A DNA stretch of 64,000 bases. Origin: Larkinella knui. GTDB taxonomy: Bacteria > Bacteroidota > Bacteroidia > Cytophagales > Spirosomataceae. The notes under the pieces are model-generated. The model saw only the letters and a program-made list of their open reading frames with translations, made no database searches and was not told the origin of the DNA. Numbering within the stretch: position 1 is the first letter of the stretch; each line of letters opens with the position of its first letter. This document shows positions 54,193 through 63,295 of the stretch, in pieces. The stretch spans positions 496,001-560,000 of the forward strand of contig NZ_RQJP01000005.1 of assembly GCF_003858645.1 (NCBI RefSeq), written 5' to 3'. The position numbers and the translations under genes are program-made.

Positions 54193-55377
54193 ATGAACAC
54201 CAAAACCTACTCACCTTCAGACCGTTACTATTCACTAGACATCTTAAGAGGGCTTGCCGCGCTGGCAATCGTCTTGTTTCACTGGCGCCATTTATTCCAT
54301 ACCTGCACGGCGTATACCGGTTTCGTTGCCGAAAGACAACCGCTGTATACTGTGCTTTATTTTTTCTACGAAGCAGGCCAGAAAGCCGTAGAACTATTTT
54401 TTACTTTATCCGGATTTATATTTTTCTGGCTATACTCTAAACAAATCAATGCTCATAAAATCTCCTTTTACGCATTTTCTATCCGGCGTTTGTCACGCTT
54501 ATATCCATTGCACTTCGTTACGCTTCTACTGGTTCTTGTTTTGCAGACCGTCTATTATTTGATTTTTAAATGTTATTTCATATACACCCATAATGACCTT
54601 TATCATTTTGTTTTGCACTTGTTTTTTGCCTCCAATTGGGGGTTCCAGAAAGGGTATTCATTCAATGGGCCGGTTTGGTCCGTTTCCATTGAAATTCTGT
54701 TATACGGTATTTTCTTTATCGTATGCTGGTTGAAAAAAGATCATGCCTTAGTTGCGTTCGTAGTGGCGATCAGCAGTTACGTCCTTTTCTCCTATACCGG
54801 ATATCAATTAGCACAAGGACTATTTTCTTTTTTCGTTGGCGGATTGGTATATAAACTGTTTCATTATCGGTTCGCTGTACTGGTAAACGGCTTCTGGGGA
54901 AATGTAGTTATTGCATTGGCTGTGATTGCCTGGACCTTGACTAGTCTGGAACTTTATTATCACTTTTCTGAAAGCCTATTTTTGGCTTTGTTGGATTTAT
55001 TTTCAATTCGTAGCCGGTACATCTTTTTGTTTGAACGAATGATTCCTTTTTTTATCGGAGCTGTAGTATTTCCATTAACTATTTTAACATTGGTTATTTT
55101 GGAAACCAGACGGGGAGCATTGGGCAAACGAATGGCGTTTATGGGCGATATCAGCTATTCAGCGTATTTGTTGCATTTTCCATTGCAGCTGGCTTTTGTT
55201 TTGCTGGTAACTAAGCTGGAGATCTCCAGCACGGTTTTTGAATCGCCGGTTTTACTGGTCCTTTTCTTCTCGGTGTTGATTACGCTCAGCCTGGCGTCGC
55301 ACCGGTATTTCGAAATTCCAGTTCAGAAGAAATTGAGGAGGCTGTTGCTGTCAGGTGATGGCGCGGTTAAAAGGTGA
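54193..55377 (+). CDS. Acyltransferase family 3 (OafA/ExoZ-like)
   Basis: A 394-residue membrane acyltransferase with about ten helices. It begins RYYSLDILRGLAALAIVLFH, the AT3 motif with Arg, Asp, Arg and the catalytic His. PVWSVSIEILLYGIFFIV is the later family block (W-x-L-x-x-E type) and DISYSAYLLHFPLQLA the final one. It transfers an acetyl or other acyl group to a surface sugar. It is more A+T-rich than its neighbours, which may mean transfer. Confidence 0.9.
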   Translation: MNTKTYSPSDRYYSLDILRGLAALAIVLFHWRHLFHTCTAYTGFVAERQPLYTVLYFFYEAGQKAVELFFTLSGFIFFWLYSKQINAHKISFYAFSIRRLSRLYPLHFVTLLLVLVLQTVYYLIFKCYFIYTHNDLYHFVLHLFFASNWGFQKGYSFNGPVWSVSIEILLYGIFFIVCWLKKDHALVAFVVAISSYVLFSYTGYQLAQGLFSFFVGGLVYKLFHYRFAVLVNGFWGNVVIALAVIAWTLTSLELYYHFSESLFLALLDLFSIRSRYIFLFERMIPFFIGAVVFPLTILTLVILETRRGALGKRMAFMGDISYSAYLLHFPLQLAFVLLVTKLEISSTVFESPVLLVLFFSVLITLSLASHRYFEIPVQKKLRRLLLSGDGAVKR

Positions 55378-55387
55378 AATAAACTCA

Positions 55388-55422
55388 AAACCGGCTAAAT
55401 TCGGGCAATCAGCCGGTTTTTG
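55388..55422 (+). terminator. Terminator after the acyltransferase
   Basis: AAAACCGGCT and AGCCGGTTTTT form a 10-base stem with a 14-base loop and a T run. It lies ten bases after the stop. Confidence 0.8.
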
Positions 55423-55511
55423 GAGGATCTCCTGAAAAGCGCGAAGAACTTTTTGTTACTTTTTAGTTAAGTATACGACTAAAGTTAGAACCCTCTTAAT
55501 TCCCACACATC

Positions 55512-56294
55512 ATGCGCTCGCGAGCCGGTCGATTAGTTTTTGGTTTGATTGCGGCCTTAATTGCCGTTTTTACCTATTTCAGTAACACGCAGGAAAATCC
55601 GGTGACGGGCGAAAAACAGCACATCAGCATGACGCCCGATCAGGAAATACAGCTTGGCCTGGAAAGCGCCCCCCAGATGGCCCAGCAGTTTGGCGGGTTG
55701 TATCCCGACGAAAAAGTGCAGCAGTCGGTCAAGCGCGTCGGACAAAAAATTGTCAACGCTACCGATGTGAAAAGCAGCCCCTACAAATTTGATTTTCACG
55801 TTCTGGCCGACAACCAGACGGTCAATGCTTTTGCCGTTCCTGGCGGGCAGATTTTTATTACGGCGGCTTTGCTCGACAAACTGACCAGCGAAGACCAACT
55901 GGCGGGCGTACTTGGCCACGAGATTACGCACGTAGTCGGGCGGCATTCTGCCGAACAAATTGCCCAGCAACAACTGACCCAGGGCCTGGCAGGAGCAGCC
56001 GCAATCGCCACCGAAGATCCCAATTCGCCCGGCCGAAATTCTGCCATTGCGGCTTATGTCGCTAATCTGATCGGCCTAAAATACGGTCGTGACGATGAAA
56101 TTGAGTCCGATCAACTGGGCGTTCGCTGGATGATCGAAAGCGGTTACAAACCCGAAGCGATGATTGAAGTAATGGAAATTCTGAAAGCCGCCGGTGGTCC
56201 CAACCGTCCTTCCGAATTTATGAGCAGCCACCCCGATCCTGACAATCGCATCGAGCGAATCAAGGAAGCGATTGCGAAATACAAAGCGAAATAA
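55512..56294 (+). CDS. M48-family zinc metalloprotease
   Basis: A 260-residue protease (BepA/LoiP-like). A membrane-anchoring N-terminus (LVFGLIAALIAVFTYFS) precedes the zinc site GHEITHVVGRHSAEQ (HExxH) and the third ligand in DDEIESDQLGVRWM. SSHPDPDNRIERIKEAI is the C-terminal family block. It likely acts in periplasmic quality control of outer membrane proteins. It ends 17 bases from the convergent K+ channel gene. Confidence 0.92.
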   Translation: MRSRAGRLVFGLIAALIAVFTYFSNTQENPVTGEKQHISMTPDQEIQLGLESAPQMAQQFGGLYPDEKVQQSVKRVGQKIVNATDVKSSPYKFDFHVLADNQTVNAFAVPGGQIFITAALLDKLTSEDQLAGVLGHEITHVVGRHSAEQIAQQQLTQGLAGAAAIATEDPNSPGRNSAIAAYVANLIGLKYGRDDEIESDQLGVRWMIESGYKPEAMIEVMEILKAAGGPNRPSEFMSSHPDPDNRIERIKEAIAKYKAK

Positions 56295-56311
56295 GGACCG
56301 GTTTACGGTCG

Positions 56312-57142
56312 TTACAATTCCTTGCCGCAGTGGGGACAGTGGTGTTTTTGACCACTTTTTTGGGAGCGGATGTGTTCCGCAAAACCCGACGCCAGAATAC
56401 CGGTCGGAAGGGCAAATAAGCCGATTCCCATCACCGTCGTAATACCCGCCAGCACTTTTCCCAAAGGAGTCATGGGGTGAATATCGCCGTATCCGACGGT
56501 GGCCATTGCGTTTATTCCCCACCACAAGGTTGCCGGAATGCTCGAAAATTTGTCGGGCTGGGTGGTGTGTTCCAGGTAGTACATAATGCTTGAAATGATG
56601 ACCAGCATGAACATCAGGAATGAGACGCTCAGGACCAGCTCCTCCTTTTTATCCTCAACGACATCCTGAATGACGCGGAACGCACGGGAGTAGCGCGTAA
56701 TGCGAAACAGGCGGAAAATCCGGAAAATCCGAAGAATACGGATCAGAGCCAGATCGGTGTGGAATAGCGTCACGTAAAACGGAAGAATGGCCAGCAGGTG
56801 GACGATGGCCGTCGTCGATAGAACATAGCGCAATCGACCCGTCACCGGGTGGCGGTATTTCTCATTCTCGACGCAAATCCAGACCCGTACGAAGTATTCA
56901 ATGGTAAAAAAAATAACCGAGAAAAGCTCAAAATCGATGAAAAACCGGTCGTAGCGCAGCTTGAACGACGGAACCGTGTGTAGGATAATGGCAGCGGCAT
57001 TGAGCGTAATCAAGGCGATCAGGATCAGATTAAACACCAGGCTCATGCCCCGTTTTCGTCCGGTGGTAGTTTCCAGCACCCGGTAAATGGTCCGGCGCAA
57101 CGAGTTGGCGGGGTGATGATCAATGCGAAGCGGAGGTTGCAT
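56312..57142 (-). CDS. Voltage-gated potassium channel-type ion transporter
   Basis: A 276-residue six-helix channel. The voltage sensor S4 is RILRIFRIFRLFRITRYSRA, with Arg every third or fourth residue. The pore has ATLWWGINAMATVGYGDIHP, with the K+-selective TVGYGD filter. The C-terminus is short and ends HHCPHCGKEL, a CxxC pair like half of a zinc ribbon. Other family members have longer cytoplasmic tails. It is convergent with the M48 gene. Confidence 0.92.
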   Translation of the reverse strand: MQPPLRIDHHPANSLRRTIYRVLETTTGRKRGMSLVFNLILIALITLNAAAIILHTVPSFKLRYDRFFIDFELFSVIFFTIEYFVRVWICVENEKYRHPVTGRLRYVLSTTAIVHLLAILPFYVTLFHTDLALIRILRIFRIFRLFRITRYSRAFRVIQDVVEDKKEELVLSVSFLMFMLVIISSIMYYLEHTTQPDKFSSIPATLWWGINAMATVGYGDIHPMTPLGKVLAGITTVMGIGLFALPTGILASGFAEHIRSQKSGQKHHCPHCGKEL

Positions 57143-57196
57143 ACGGTTTAAGATTGAATGGCGGAGGATGGTACTTCTTTCAATTCGGGTGCTCGC

Positions 57197-58834
57197 TCAT
57201 CGCTGAAAAAGCTTTTCGCCCCCTACCCAGGTCTGTACAACTTTCACGTCGCGCAACTGCGCTGCCGGGATTTTCATGATATCCTGTTGTAAAACGACGA
57301 AATCGGCTTGTTTACCGGCCTCGATGCTACCCCGCAGGTGGTCTTCAAAATTGGCATAGGCCGCCCAGCTTGTCATGGCTTTTAGAGCCGAAACGCGATC
57401 GACCGCGTTTTCCATCTGAAAACCACCGGCGGGATACCCTTGAGCGTCGACCCGGGCAACGGCGGCATGAAAACCGTACAGCGGATTGGGCGCTTCGACC
57501 GGAAAATCGCTCCCGAAGGCAATCAAACCGTTCTGCTTCATCAGATCCCTGAAGGCATAAGCGCCCTTCACCCGGGTTGTGCCCAGGCGGTCGGCGGCCC
57601 AGTACATGTCGGAGGTAGCATGCGTGGGTTGCACCGACGGAATGACTGAATACCGGTTAAATTTCCAGAAATCATCCGGCGAAACCACCTGCGCGTGTTC
57701 GATTCGCCACCGGCGGGCGTTCCGGTTTTTCAGCAAGCTGCCGTACAAATCCAGAATCAGGTGATTGGCGGAGTCGCCGATGCAGTGGGTATTGGCCTGA
57801 AATTGACTCGCTTCCAGCAGCGTTAGAACCCGCTTCAGTTCAGTGGGATTGAGCAGCAGAAAACCGGCGGTTTCGGGGCGGTCAGTATACGGTTTTCGGA
57901 GGCAGGCACCCCGCGATCCCAGCGCTCCGTCGGCATAAAGTTTAAAGGCGCGAACCGTCAGCCGGTCGGTTTGGAAAGGGCCCCGCTTGAGGTAATAGTC
58001 CAGATTGGGTTCACCGAGGCTAATCATCACATAATCACGGATTTTTAGCTTATTCGCTTTTTGTAACTGGTCGACCAGCTCGATGTCGTTCCGGTTCAGT
58101 CCGGCGTCGGAAACCGTGGTCAGGCCCAGCGACAGACACACGTTTTGGGCCGCCAGCAACATGCGTTCCTTGTCCTTGGCGTCGGGCTGCGGAATGACGC
58201 GCCGAACCAGGCCCATTGCATTGTCGACCAGAACGCCCGTTGGTTCGTTATTCGCCAGAACAATTTCCCCACCCGGTATTTTGGCTCCTTTGGAAAGGCC
58301 CGCCAGCCGCATTGCCTTTGAATTGATCAGAACGGCGTGACCATCGACGCGGGTAAGGCAAACGGGAATCGTGGGAAAAGCGGCATCCAGTTTTTCTTTG
58401 GTCGGAAACCGTTTGTCGGGCCAGTCGTTCTGATCCCAGCCCCGGCCAATCACCCAAAGGTTGGTCGGGTGTTTTTCCGAAAATGTTTTGAGTCGCTGCA
58501 CTACCTCGTCGAACGACTTGGTGCCAACCAGATCCGCCTGATTCAGCACCTGGCCCAACCCCAGAAAATGCGCATGCGGATCATAGAAACCGGGGTAAAC
58601 CGGTTGCCCTTTCAAATCGACGATGCTGTCCGACCGATACGCGTTCAGAATACGTTCCGACGTTCCGACCGCCACAAATTTCCCATCTTTTACCGCAAAA
58701 GCCTGCGCATGGGTAAAAAGCGAATCGGCGGTATAAACAGCGGCATTGTGAACAATCAGATTCGCGTCTTTCTTGGTGGAACAAGCCGTTACCAATACGA
58801 TTGCAAGGCCAATAATCAGGTAGCGTTGTATCAT
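57197..58834 (-). CDS. YtcJ-like amidohydrolase lipoprotein
   Basis: A 545-residue amidohydrolase. The lipobox LVTAC gives Cys18. YPGFYDPHAHFLGLGQ supplies the His-x-His metal motif, NTHCIGDSANHLIL a His, and IAFGSDFPVEAPNPLYGFH the Asp. Similar enzymes hydrolyse N-substituted formamides or N-acyl compounds. Anchored in the membrane, it would act in the periplasm. It lies 54 bases downstream of the channel gene on the same strand. Confidence 0.9.
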   Translation of the reverse strand: MIQRYLIIGLAIVLVTACSTKKDANLIVHNAAVYTADSLFTHAQAFAVKDGKFVAVGTSERILNAYRSDSIVDLKGQPVYPGFYDPHAHFLGLGQVLNQADLVGTKSFDEVVQRLKTFSEKHPTNLWVIGRGWDQNDWPDKRFPTKEKLDAAFPTIPVCLTRVDGHAVLINSKAMRLAGLSKGAKIPGGEIVLANNEPTGVLVDNAMGLVRRVIPQPDAKDKERMLLAAQNVCLSLGLTTVSDAGLNRNDIELVDQLQKANKLKIRDYVMISLGEPNLDYYLKRGPFQTDRLTVRAFKLYADGALGSRGACLRKPYTDRPETAGFLLLNPTELKRVLTLLEASQFQANTHCIGDSANHLILDLYGSLLKNRNARRWRIEHAQVVSPDDFWKFNRYSVIPSVQPTHATSDMYWAADRLGTTRVKGAYAFRDLMKQNGLIAFGSDFPVEAPNPLYGFHAAVARVDAQGYPAGGFQMENAVDRVSALKAMTSWAAYANFEDHLRGSIEAGKQADFVVLQQDIMKIPAAQLRDVKVVQTWVGGEKLFQR

Positions 58835-58939
58835 GAAGCAAAGGTAATCTTTTGATTATACAGGAGTTTGAAATCGTTCGTCTGATAAGAAAACATTCCA
58901 AATCTAATTCCGGTATACCAACAATGACAGAATATAGTT

Positions 58940-58947
58940 TAATTTTG
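58940..58947 (+). promoter_or_regulatory. Probable -7 element of the TolC gene
   Basis: TAATTTTG is an exact TAnnTTTG, 29 bases before the ATG at 58977. The expected TTG 20 bases upstream is not seen. Confidence 0.45.
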
Positions 58948-58976
58948 AAGGTCAATTACCTAAAAATAATACCAGA

Positions 58977-60350
58977 ATGCGCTTCATTCTAAGCTTAACC
59001 TTTTTGATTTCGTTTTATACTGCCTGGTCCCAGCCTGCTCAACCGCTTTCCTTACGCAATCGACGCACTTCAACGATTACCCAGCAGGGCGAAATCCTGA
59101 CGCTGCAGGATGCGATTTCCGCTGCTCTTGAAAAAAATTACCAGATTCGCATCTTCCGGTCGCAGGAACAAATTGCCCGTACGGATTTTAAGACGGCCAA
59201 AGCCGGTTTTTTCCCGTTTCTTACCGGTAACCTGACCAACAACAATAACCTCCAGAACCTTCGTCAGGAATATTTGAATGCGCTGCAACCTCCGCAGTAT
59301 CTGTACGGAGTCAACAACCGGAATACGCAGATTGGTGTGCAGTTGAACTGGACGGTATTCAACGGTTTTGGTAACTTTATTGCCTATGACCGGCTGGGAG
59401 AAGTCGTCAAAATCAGCGAAGTCAACACCCGGGCCAACATCGAAGCGACGGTTGCCGATGTGGCAACGGGGTATTACGACGTGATCCGGCAGTTGCAGCA
59501 ACTGGTTTCGCTCCGGCAGGCGCTCGACATCTCCCGCGACCGCCTTGAACTGGCCCGGGCCAATTACGAAGTCGGCACCCGTTCCCGGGTCGATTTTCTG
59601 AGTGCGCAGGTCGATTACAACACCGACAGTTCGGCCCTGGTGACGCAGCAACAGAATGTGCGCAATGCCAAAGTGTTGCTCAATACCCTTATCGTTCGTG
59701 ATCCGTCCACCGAGTTTGCCGTTCGGGATACCATTATCATTCGAACCGACATCTCGCTCGACCAGCTTAAAGAACAGTTAACCACCAACAACCCGTTGTT
59801 AATTGCGGCCGCTTTGAACCGTCGGGTTGCCAACCTGAACGTGAAGCTGGCGCAGGCCGGACGCCTGCCAACGGTGAATCTGGTGGGGGGCTATAACTTT
59901 ACGGCCATCAATAATCAGGGCGGTTTTGGGGTTCGGAGTGCCCGCAACGACGCGCTGGTCTACGGTATTCAGGCCAGTGTTCCGATTTTTACCGGTTTCA
60001 ACCAGCGCCGATTGATTGCCAATGCTCAAACGAACGCGCTCGTTTCGGAGTATCAGGAATCCGACCAGCGGCTGCAACTGCAACAGGCGCTAGAGCAGAC
60101 GTACTCGCAATACCGCAACAGTATTATTCTGGTCAATCTGGAACTGGAAAGCTTCCGGATTGCCAACCAGAACGTCGAAATTGCGTTCGAACGCTACCGG
60201 GTCGGTAACTCCACGGCGGTCGAGTTTCGTGATGTGCAACGCAATGCCGTTGCTGCCGAAACCCGCCTGATCAATGCTGAATTCAATACCAAAACCGCCG
60301 AGATTGAACTCCTCCGGCTCAGCAGCCAGATCCTGCAACAAACCAAATGA
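58977..60350 (+). CDS. TolC-family outer membrane efflux protein
   Basis: A 457-residue OEP-type channel. Signal peptide (FILSLTFLISFYTAWS), then two repeats of long coiled coils, for example LTLQDAISAALEKNYQIRIF and the tail QNVEIAFERYRVGNSTAVEF. The repeat pair and lengths fit a TolC protomer. No inner-membrane pump or periplasmic adaptor is adjacent, so the partner is encoded elsewhere. The stop is inside a palindrome. Confidence 0.92.
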   Translation: MRFILSLTFLISFYTAWSQPAQPLSLRNRRTSTITQQGEILTLQDAISAALEKNYQIRIFRSQEQIARTDFKTAKAGFFPFLTGNLTNNNNLQNLRQEYLNALQPPQYLYGVNNRNTQIGVQLNWTVFNGFGNFIAYDRLGEVVKISEVNTRANIEATVADVATGYYDVIRQLQQLVSLRQALDISRDRLELARANYEVGTRSRVDFLSAQVDYNTDSSALVTQQQNVRNAKVLLNTLIVRDPSTEFAVRDTIIIRTDISLDQLKEQLTTNNPLLIAAALNRRVANLNVKLAQAGRLPTVNLVGGYNFTAINNQGGFGVRSARNDALVYGIQASVPIFTGFNQRRLIANAQTNALVSEYQESDQRLQLQQALEQTYSQYRNSIILVNLELESFRIANQNVEIAFERYRVGNSTAVEFRDVQRNAVAAETRLINAEFNTKTAEIELLRLSSQILQQTK

Positions 60351-60407
60351 GTTAAGAGTGATGAGTTAAAAAGCGTCGGATCTGTTTCAACTCATCACTC
60401 TTAACTC
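60349..60407. repeat. Perfect 19-base-arm palindrome of GAGTTAAGAGT words
   Basis: GAGTTAAGAGTGATGAGTT (60349-60367) and AACTCATCACTCTTAACTC (60389-60407) are exact complements with a 21-base loop. The left arm includes the end of the TolC stop codon. It shares its word with 19302-19389. Confidence 0.9.
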
Positions 60408-60417
60408 TTAATGAACT

Positions 60418-60615
60418 ATGCCCTGGACGAAGCAAGCGTATCCGGTGTCGTTGAAAAATTTCATGGCACCCGTGCGGAATAAAGCCATTTCAATTGCGAA
60501 TGCGCTCCTGAAAGAAGGGATGCCGGAAGAACGGGCGATTCCAATTGCGACAGCCCGAGCCGAAGAGTGGGCGGTAAACCGCAATTTGAAAATTCGGAAA
60601 GATAAAGCCGCCTGA
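60418..60615 (+). CDS. Small conserved-looking basic protein, unknown function
   Basis: A 65-residue protein, MPWTKQAYPVSLKNFMAPVR then EGMPEERAIPIATARAEEWA, ending in KIRKDKAA. Proteins of this length starting MPW(T/N)K and containing GxxEERAI-IA-AKAEEW occur in many bacteria, often with no assigned role. It is probably helical. It is followed by the DUF421 gene 20 bases later and is likely cotranscribed with it. Confidence 0.7.
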   Translation: MPWTKQAYPVSLKNFMAPVRNKAISIANALLKEGMPEERAIPIATARAEEWAVNRNLKIRKDKAA

Positions 60616-60635
60616 GTAAATCGATACCCCTGTAG

Positions 60636-61331
60636 ATGAACGATAAAGAGCCGATTCAGGCTTTTGACTGGCAACGCCTGTTTATTCATGACTTTCCGTT
60701 TAGTTACCTGGGTGAGGTGGCTTTGCGGACGGTTATTATGTTTTTGATTCTGCTCGTTTCCCTGAAAATTTCGGGCAAACGGGAGGTTAAGCAATTGTCG
60801 GTATTTGAGCTGGTGCTGGTAATTGGCCTGGGTTCAGCCGCCGGAGATCCCATGTTTTACCACGATGTGCCACTACTGGCGGCCGCTGTGGTTTTTGTGG
60901 TCATGATGAGCTGTTACAAGTTCTTCACCCGTTTGAGCGATAAGAACACAAAAGTCCGGGAGTTTCTCGAGGGAAAACCGGTCTACGTGATTGAAAATGG
61001 CTGCATTCTGGTTCAGAATTTCGATGAGGAAGATCTGGGGCTGGACGAACTGTTTGCCGAACTCCGGCTGGCGGGTATCGAGAATCTGGGCCAGGTGCAA
61101 ACCGCCATCCTGGAACACAACGGCGAGGTCAGCATTTTCAAATTCAAGGCGGACGACGTCAAACCCGGTTTGCCCATTCTTCCCCACCAGCTAAAAAATC
61201 CCGTTGATACCCTTTCCGAAGCCGGTTTGTATGCCTGTTGCCAATGCGGTCAGGTGGTTGACTTTGATAAAAAAATCGTATCCGCCTGCCAGCGCTGTGA
61301 CCATCATCAGTGGGTGAAGGCTGTACCGTGA
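60636..61331 (+). CDS. DUF421/YetF-family membrane protein with zinc-ribbon end
   Basis: A 231-residue protein. Three N-terminal helices (ALRTVIMFLILLVSLKISGK, FELVLVIGLGSAAGDPMFY, LLAAAVVFVVMMSCYKFF) are followed by a cytoplasmic domain with GKPVYVIENGCILVQNFDEE and a typical alpha/beta fold. The last 30 residues add CCQCGQ and CQRC, four cysteines in two CxxC pairs, as in a zinc ribbon. This tail goes beyond the usual domain. The function is unknown. Confidence 0.85.
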   Translation: MNDKEPIQAFDWQRLFIHDFPFSYLGEVALRTVIMFLILLVSLKISGKREVKQLSVFELVLVIGLGSAAGDPMFYHDVPLLAAAVVFVVMMSCYKFFTRLSDKNTKVREFLEGKPVYVIENGCILVQNFDEEDLGLDELFAELRLAGIENLGQVQTAILEHNGEVSIFKFKADDVKPGLPILPHQLKNPVDTLSEAGLYACCQCGQVVDFDKKIVSACQRCDHHQWVKAVP

Positions 61332-61365
61332 ACACCTGACAGGTTTTCAAAACCTGTCAGGTGTT
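61331..61365. repeat. Perfect palindrome, ACCTGACAGG family
   Basis: AACACCTGACAGGTTTT-C-AAAACCTGTCAGGTGTT: 17-base arms around one base, starting on the last base of the DUF421 stop. It has the same core as 1539-1612. It lies between convergent genes and probably acts as a hairpin terminator for both. Confidence 0.9.
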
Positions 61366-61378
61366 ACATGGTTATTCA

Positions 61379-62440
61379 TCACCCTTTTACTTTATCCTTC
61401 AAAAACGTCAGCAATAGCTTCTCAATCGGATCCAGTCCATACGGTGATGTCTGGCGGAATTTGCTTTTGCGTTTCAGATACGGGTTCAAATCCTGACACT
61501 CATACGCTTCCAGAATCTGGGGATGGACGTAATATTTCCGGCTGACGGTGCGCGTATTTCCCAGCCGGTGCGCCACCTGCTCCAGAATGGTATTGATGTT
61601 TTTCTTCGCTTCCTTGTCCGTCTCACACGGTTCCAGTTCGGCTAGCAACCGCAAGGCGTTGACGGTTCCGGCCCAGGTGCGAAAATCCTTGGCGGAAAAC
61701 TCCACGCCCGTAACCTCCTGTAAATAAGCGTTTACCATGCCGGAGTCGATGCTGCGGTGTTCGCCGGTTTCGTCGTAATACTGAAACAATTCCTTGCCGG
61801 GAATGTCGCGGCAGGCTTTAACCAGTCGCGCCAGCCGCCGGTCGCGGACGGTAATGTCGTGGTAAACGCCTTTTTTGCCTTTGAATCGAAACTGGAGTTG
61901 GGCGGTTGCCACGCTCACGTGTTTATCCTTTAAAGTCGTCAGACCATAGTGGCCGTATTCTTTCTCGTACGATGCGTTACCAATTCGGATCAGCGTCTGC
62001 TCCATCACACTGAGGGCAATGGCAATCACTTTTTCCTTAGCCAGGTCTCGTTTTTTCAAATCCTGCTCGATGCGGGCGCGGAGGTTGGGCAACTGTTCGC
62101 CAAAGGCAATCATCCGGAAAAACTTGGTTTCGCTCCGGATGGCGTTCCAGTTGGTGTGGTAGCGGTATTGCTTGCGTCCTTTGGTGTCGATTCCGGTGGC
62201 CTGAAGGTGTCCGTTGGGTTTGGGGCAGATCCAGACGTTTTCCCAGGCTGGCGGCAAAGCCATTTTTTTGATACGGGACAAAGTTTCTTCGTCCTCAATA
62301 CGATTTCCCTTCGGATCTTCATAGACGAACTGATCGCCCGACCGCAAGCGGTGAATACCGGGGATGGAATCGTTGACGTAAACTAATTTAACGGCCTTAG
62401 CGGCTTTTACGGGGTCGTTGGCCAGGGTTGCTAGGTTCAT
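61379..62440 (-). CDS. DNA topoisomerase IB
   Basis: A 353-residue poxvirus-like type IB topoisomerase. The N-terminal part has IHRLRSGDQFVYEDPKGNRI and MALPPAWENVWICPKPNGHL. The catalytic core includes VEFSAKDFRTWAGTVNALRL (Arg and pentad residues), and the Tyr lies in TRTVSRKYYVHPQILEAYE. It relaxes supercoils by nicking one strand through a 3'-phosphotyrosine. Bacterial homologues of this length are found in many environmental species. It is monocistronic. Confidence 0.92.
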   Translation of the reverse strand: MNLATLANDPVKAAKAVKLVYVNDSIPGIHRLRSGDQFVYEDPKGNRIEDEETLSRIKKMALPPAWENVWICPKPNGHLQATGIDTKGRKQYRYHTNWNAIRSETKFFRMIAFGEQLPNLRARIEQDLKKRDLAKEKVIAIALSVMEQTLIRIGNASYEKEYGHYGLTTLKDKHVSVATAQLQFRFKGKKGVYHDITVRDRRLARLVKACRDIPGKELFQYYDETGEHRSIDSGMVNAYLQEVTGVEFSAKDFRTWAGTVNALRLLAELEPCETDKEAKKNINTILEQVAHRLGNTRTVSRKYYVHPQILEAYECQDLNPYLKRKSKFRQTSPYGLDPIEKLLLTFLKDKVKG

Positions 62441-62571
62441 TGGGTACGGTTAAAATCACTCCATAAACCCGTTGTACCGGCAAATGGTTAAGCCATTGAT
62501 TGGATATTTATCGACCGTTATATGAATAAAAGCAGATCTGTCGTTTATCGGACAAACAGCAGCTGAATCCG

Positions 62572-63212
62572 ATGAAAAAACTCTTCTTTTCTGCGCTTCT
62601 TTTGACTGTCTTTTCGCTGAATCTGCACGCGCAGATTCAGGTTGGGGTGCGGGGTGGCACTTACTGGTCGACGCTCCGTGGCCGGAGTGCGGTCCGTGAC
62701 GGGTCTTTAGGGCCCGGTTTTGTCGTTGGTATTCCCATTCAGCTTTCGCTCACAGGTCATTGGCACATTCGGCTCGACCCATCGGTCATCCAGAAGGGAT
62801 GGCAATCAAAAGTAGATTATACAACAGCACTGGGCCAACCTGCCGGAACCGGTAAATGGTGCAACAGTATGAAGTGGCTGAACTTCCATTGTTAATTTCG
62901 TACCGACAAAAAGTGAATAAACGGCTGTCTTATTATGGTTTATTCGGCCCCAGCGTTGGTTATGCCCTGGGAGGAAGACTGAAGGCTATGGACAACGAAG
63001 GCTCACAGATTTTTAGCGATAAGCTCCTCTTTGAACGGCGAATTGAAACCGGAATCTGGGGTGGGGGAGGAGTTGAGATTGCGATAGGACCACTAACTGC
63101 TTTTTTAGATGCCCGTTATCAGGTTGGATTAAGTGCCACAAAATTTTACGGAGGAGAAGTTCCCCGAGGGTTTACAGTTTCTGTCGGCGTCTGGTTACCA
63201 ACCAAAAAATGA
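62572..63212 (+). pseudogene. Outer membrane beta-barrel gene split by a frameshift
   Basis: The first frame opens with a signal peptide (MKKLFFSALLLTVFSLNLHA) and barrel strands (QIQVGVRGGTYWSTLRGRSA), ending in a stop at 62893-62895. Near 62855 the homology moves to the -1 frame: EVAELPLLISYRQKVNKRLS and SYYGLFGPSVGYALGGRLKA, ending GFTVSVGVWLPTKK at 63212. LPLL-Y and GxSVGY are the expected next parts of a PorT-like barrel (PF13568 type). One missing base at about 62845-62860 would explain it. No slippery heptamer is seen, so a true frameshift or a sequencing error is likely. Confidence 0.75.
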
Positions 63213-63239
63213 GCCGGACCGCAAATACCGGTCCGGCTC
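63211..63239 (+). terminator. Hairpin overlapping the barrel stop codon
   Basis: GAGCCGGACCG and CGGTCCGGCTC form an 11-base stem beginning at the last bases of the stop TGA. It has no T run. It probably serves both this gene and the convergent SulP gene. Confidence 0.65.
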
Positions 63240-63295
63240 ACCGAATTAACTATCACACAAAGATAGGACTAGGCTAAAAAGGAAAGCCGGGACAC

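Noticed and set aside
62856-63212. Independent 118-residue barrel gene
   Set aside because: It lacks a signal peptide and begins in mid-barrel; it continues the gene starting at 62572 after a frameshift.
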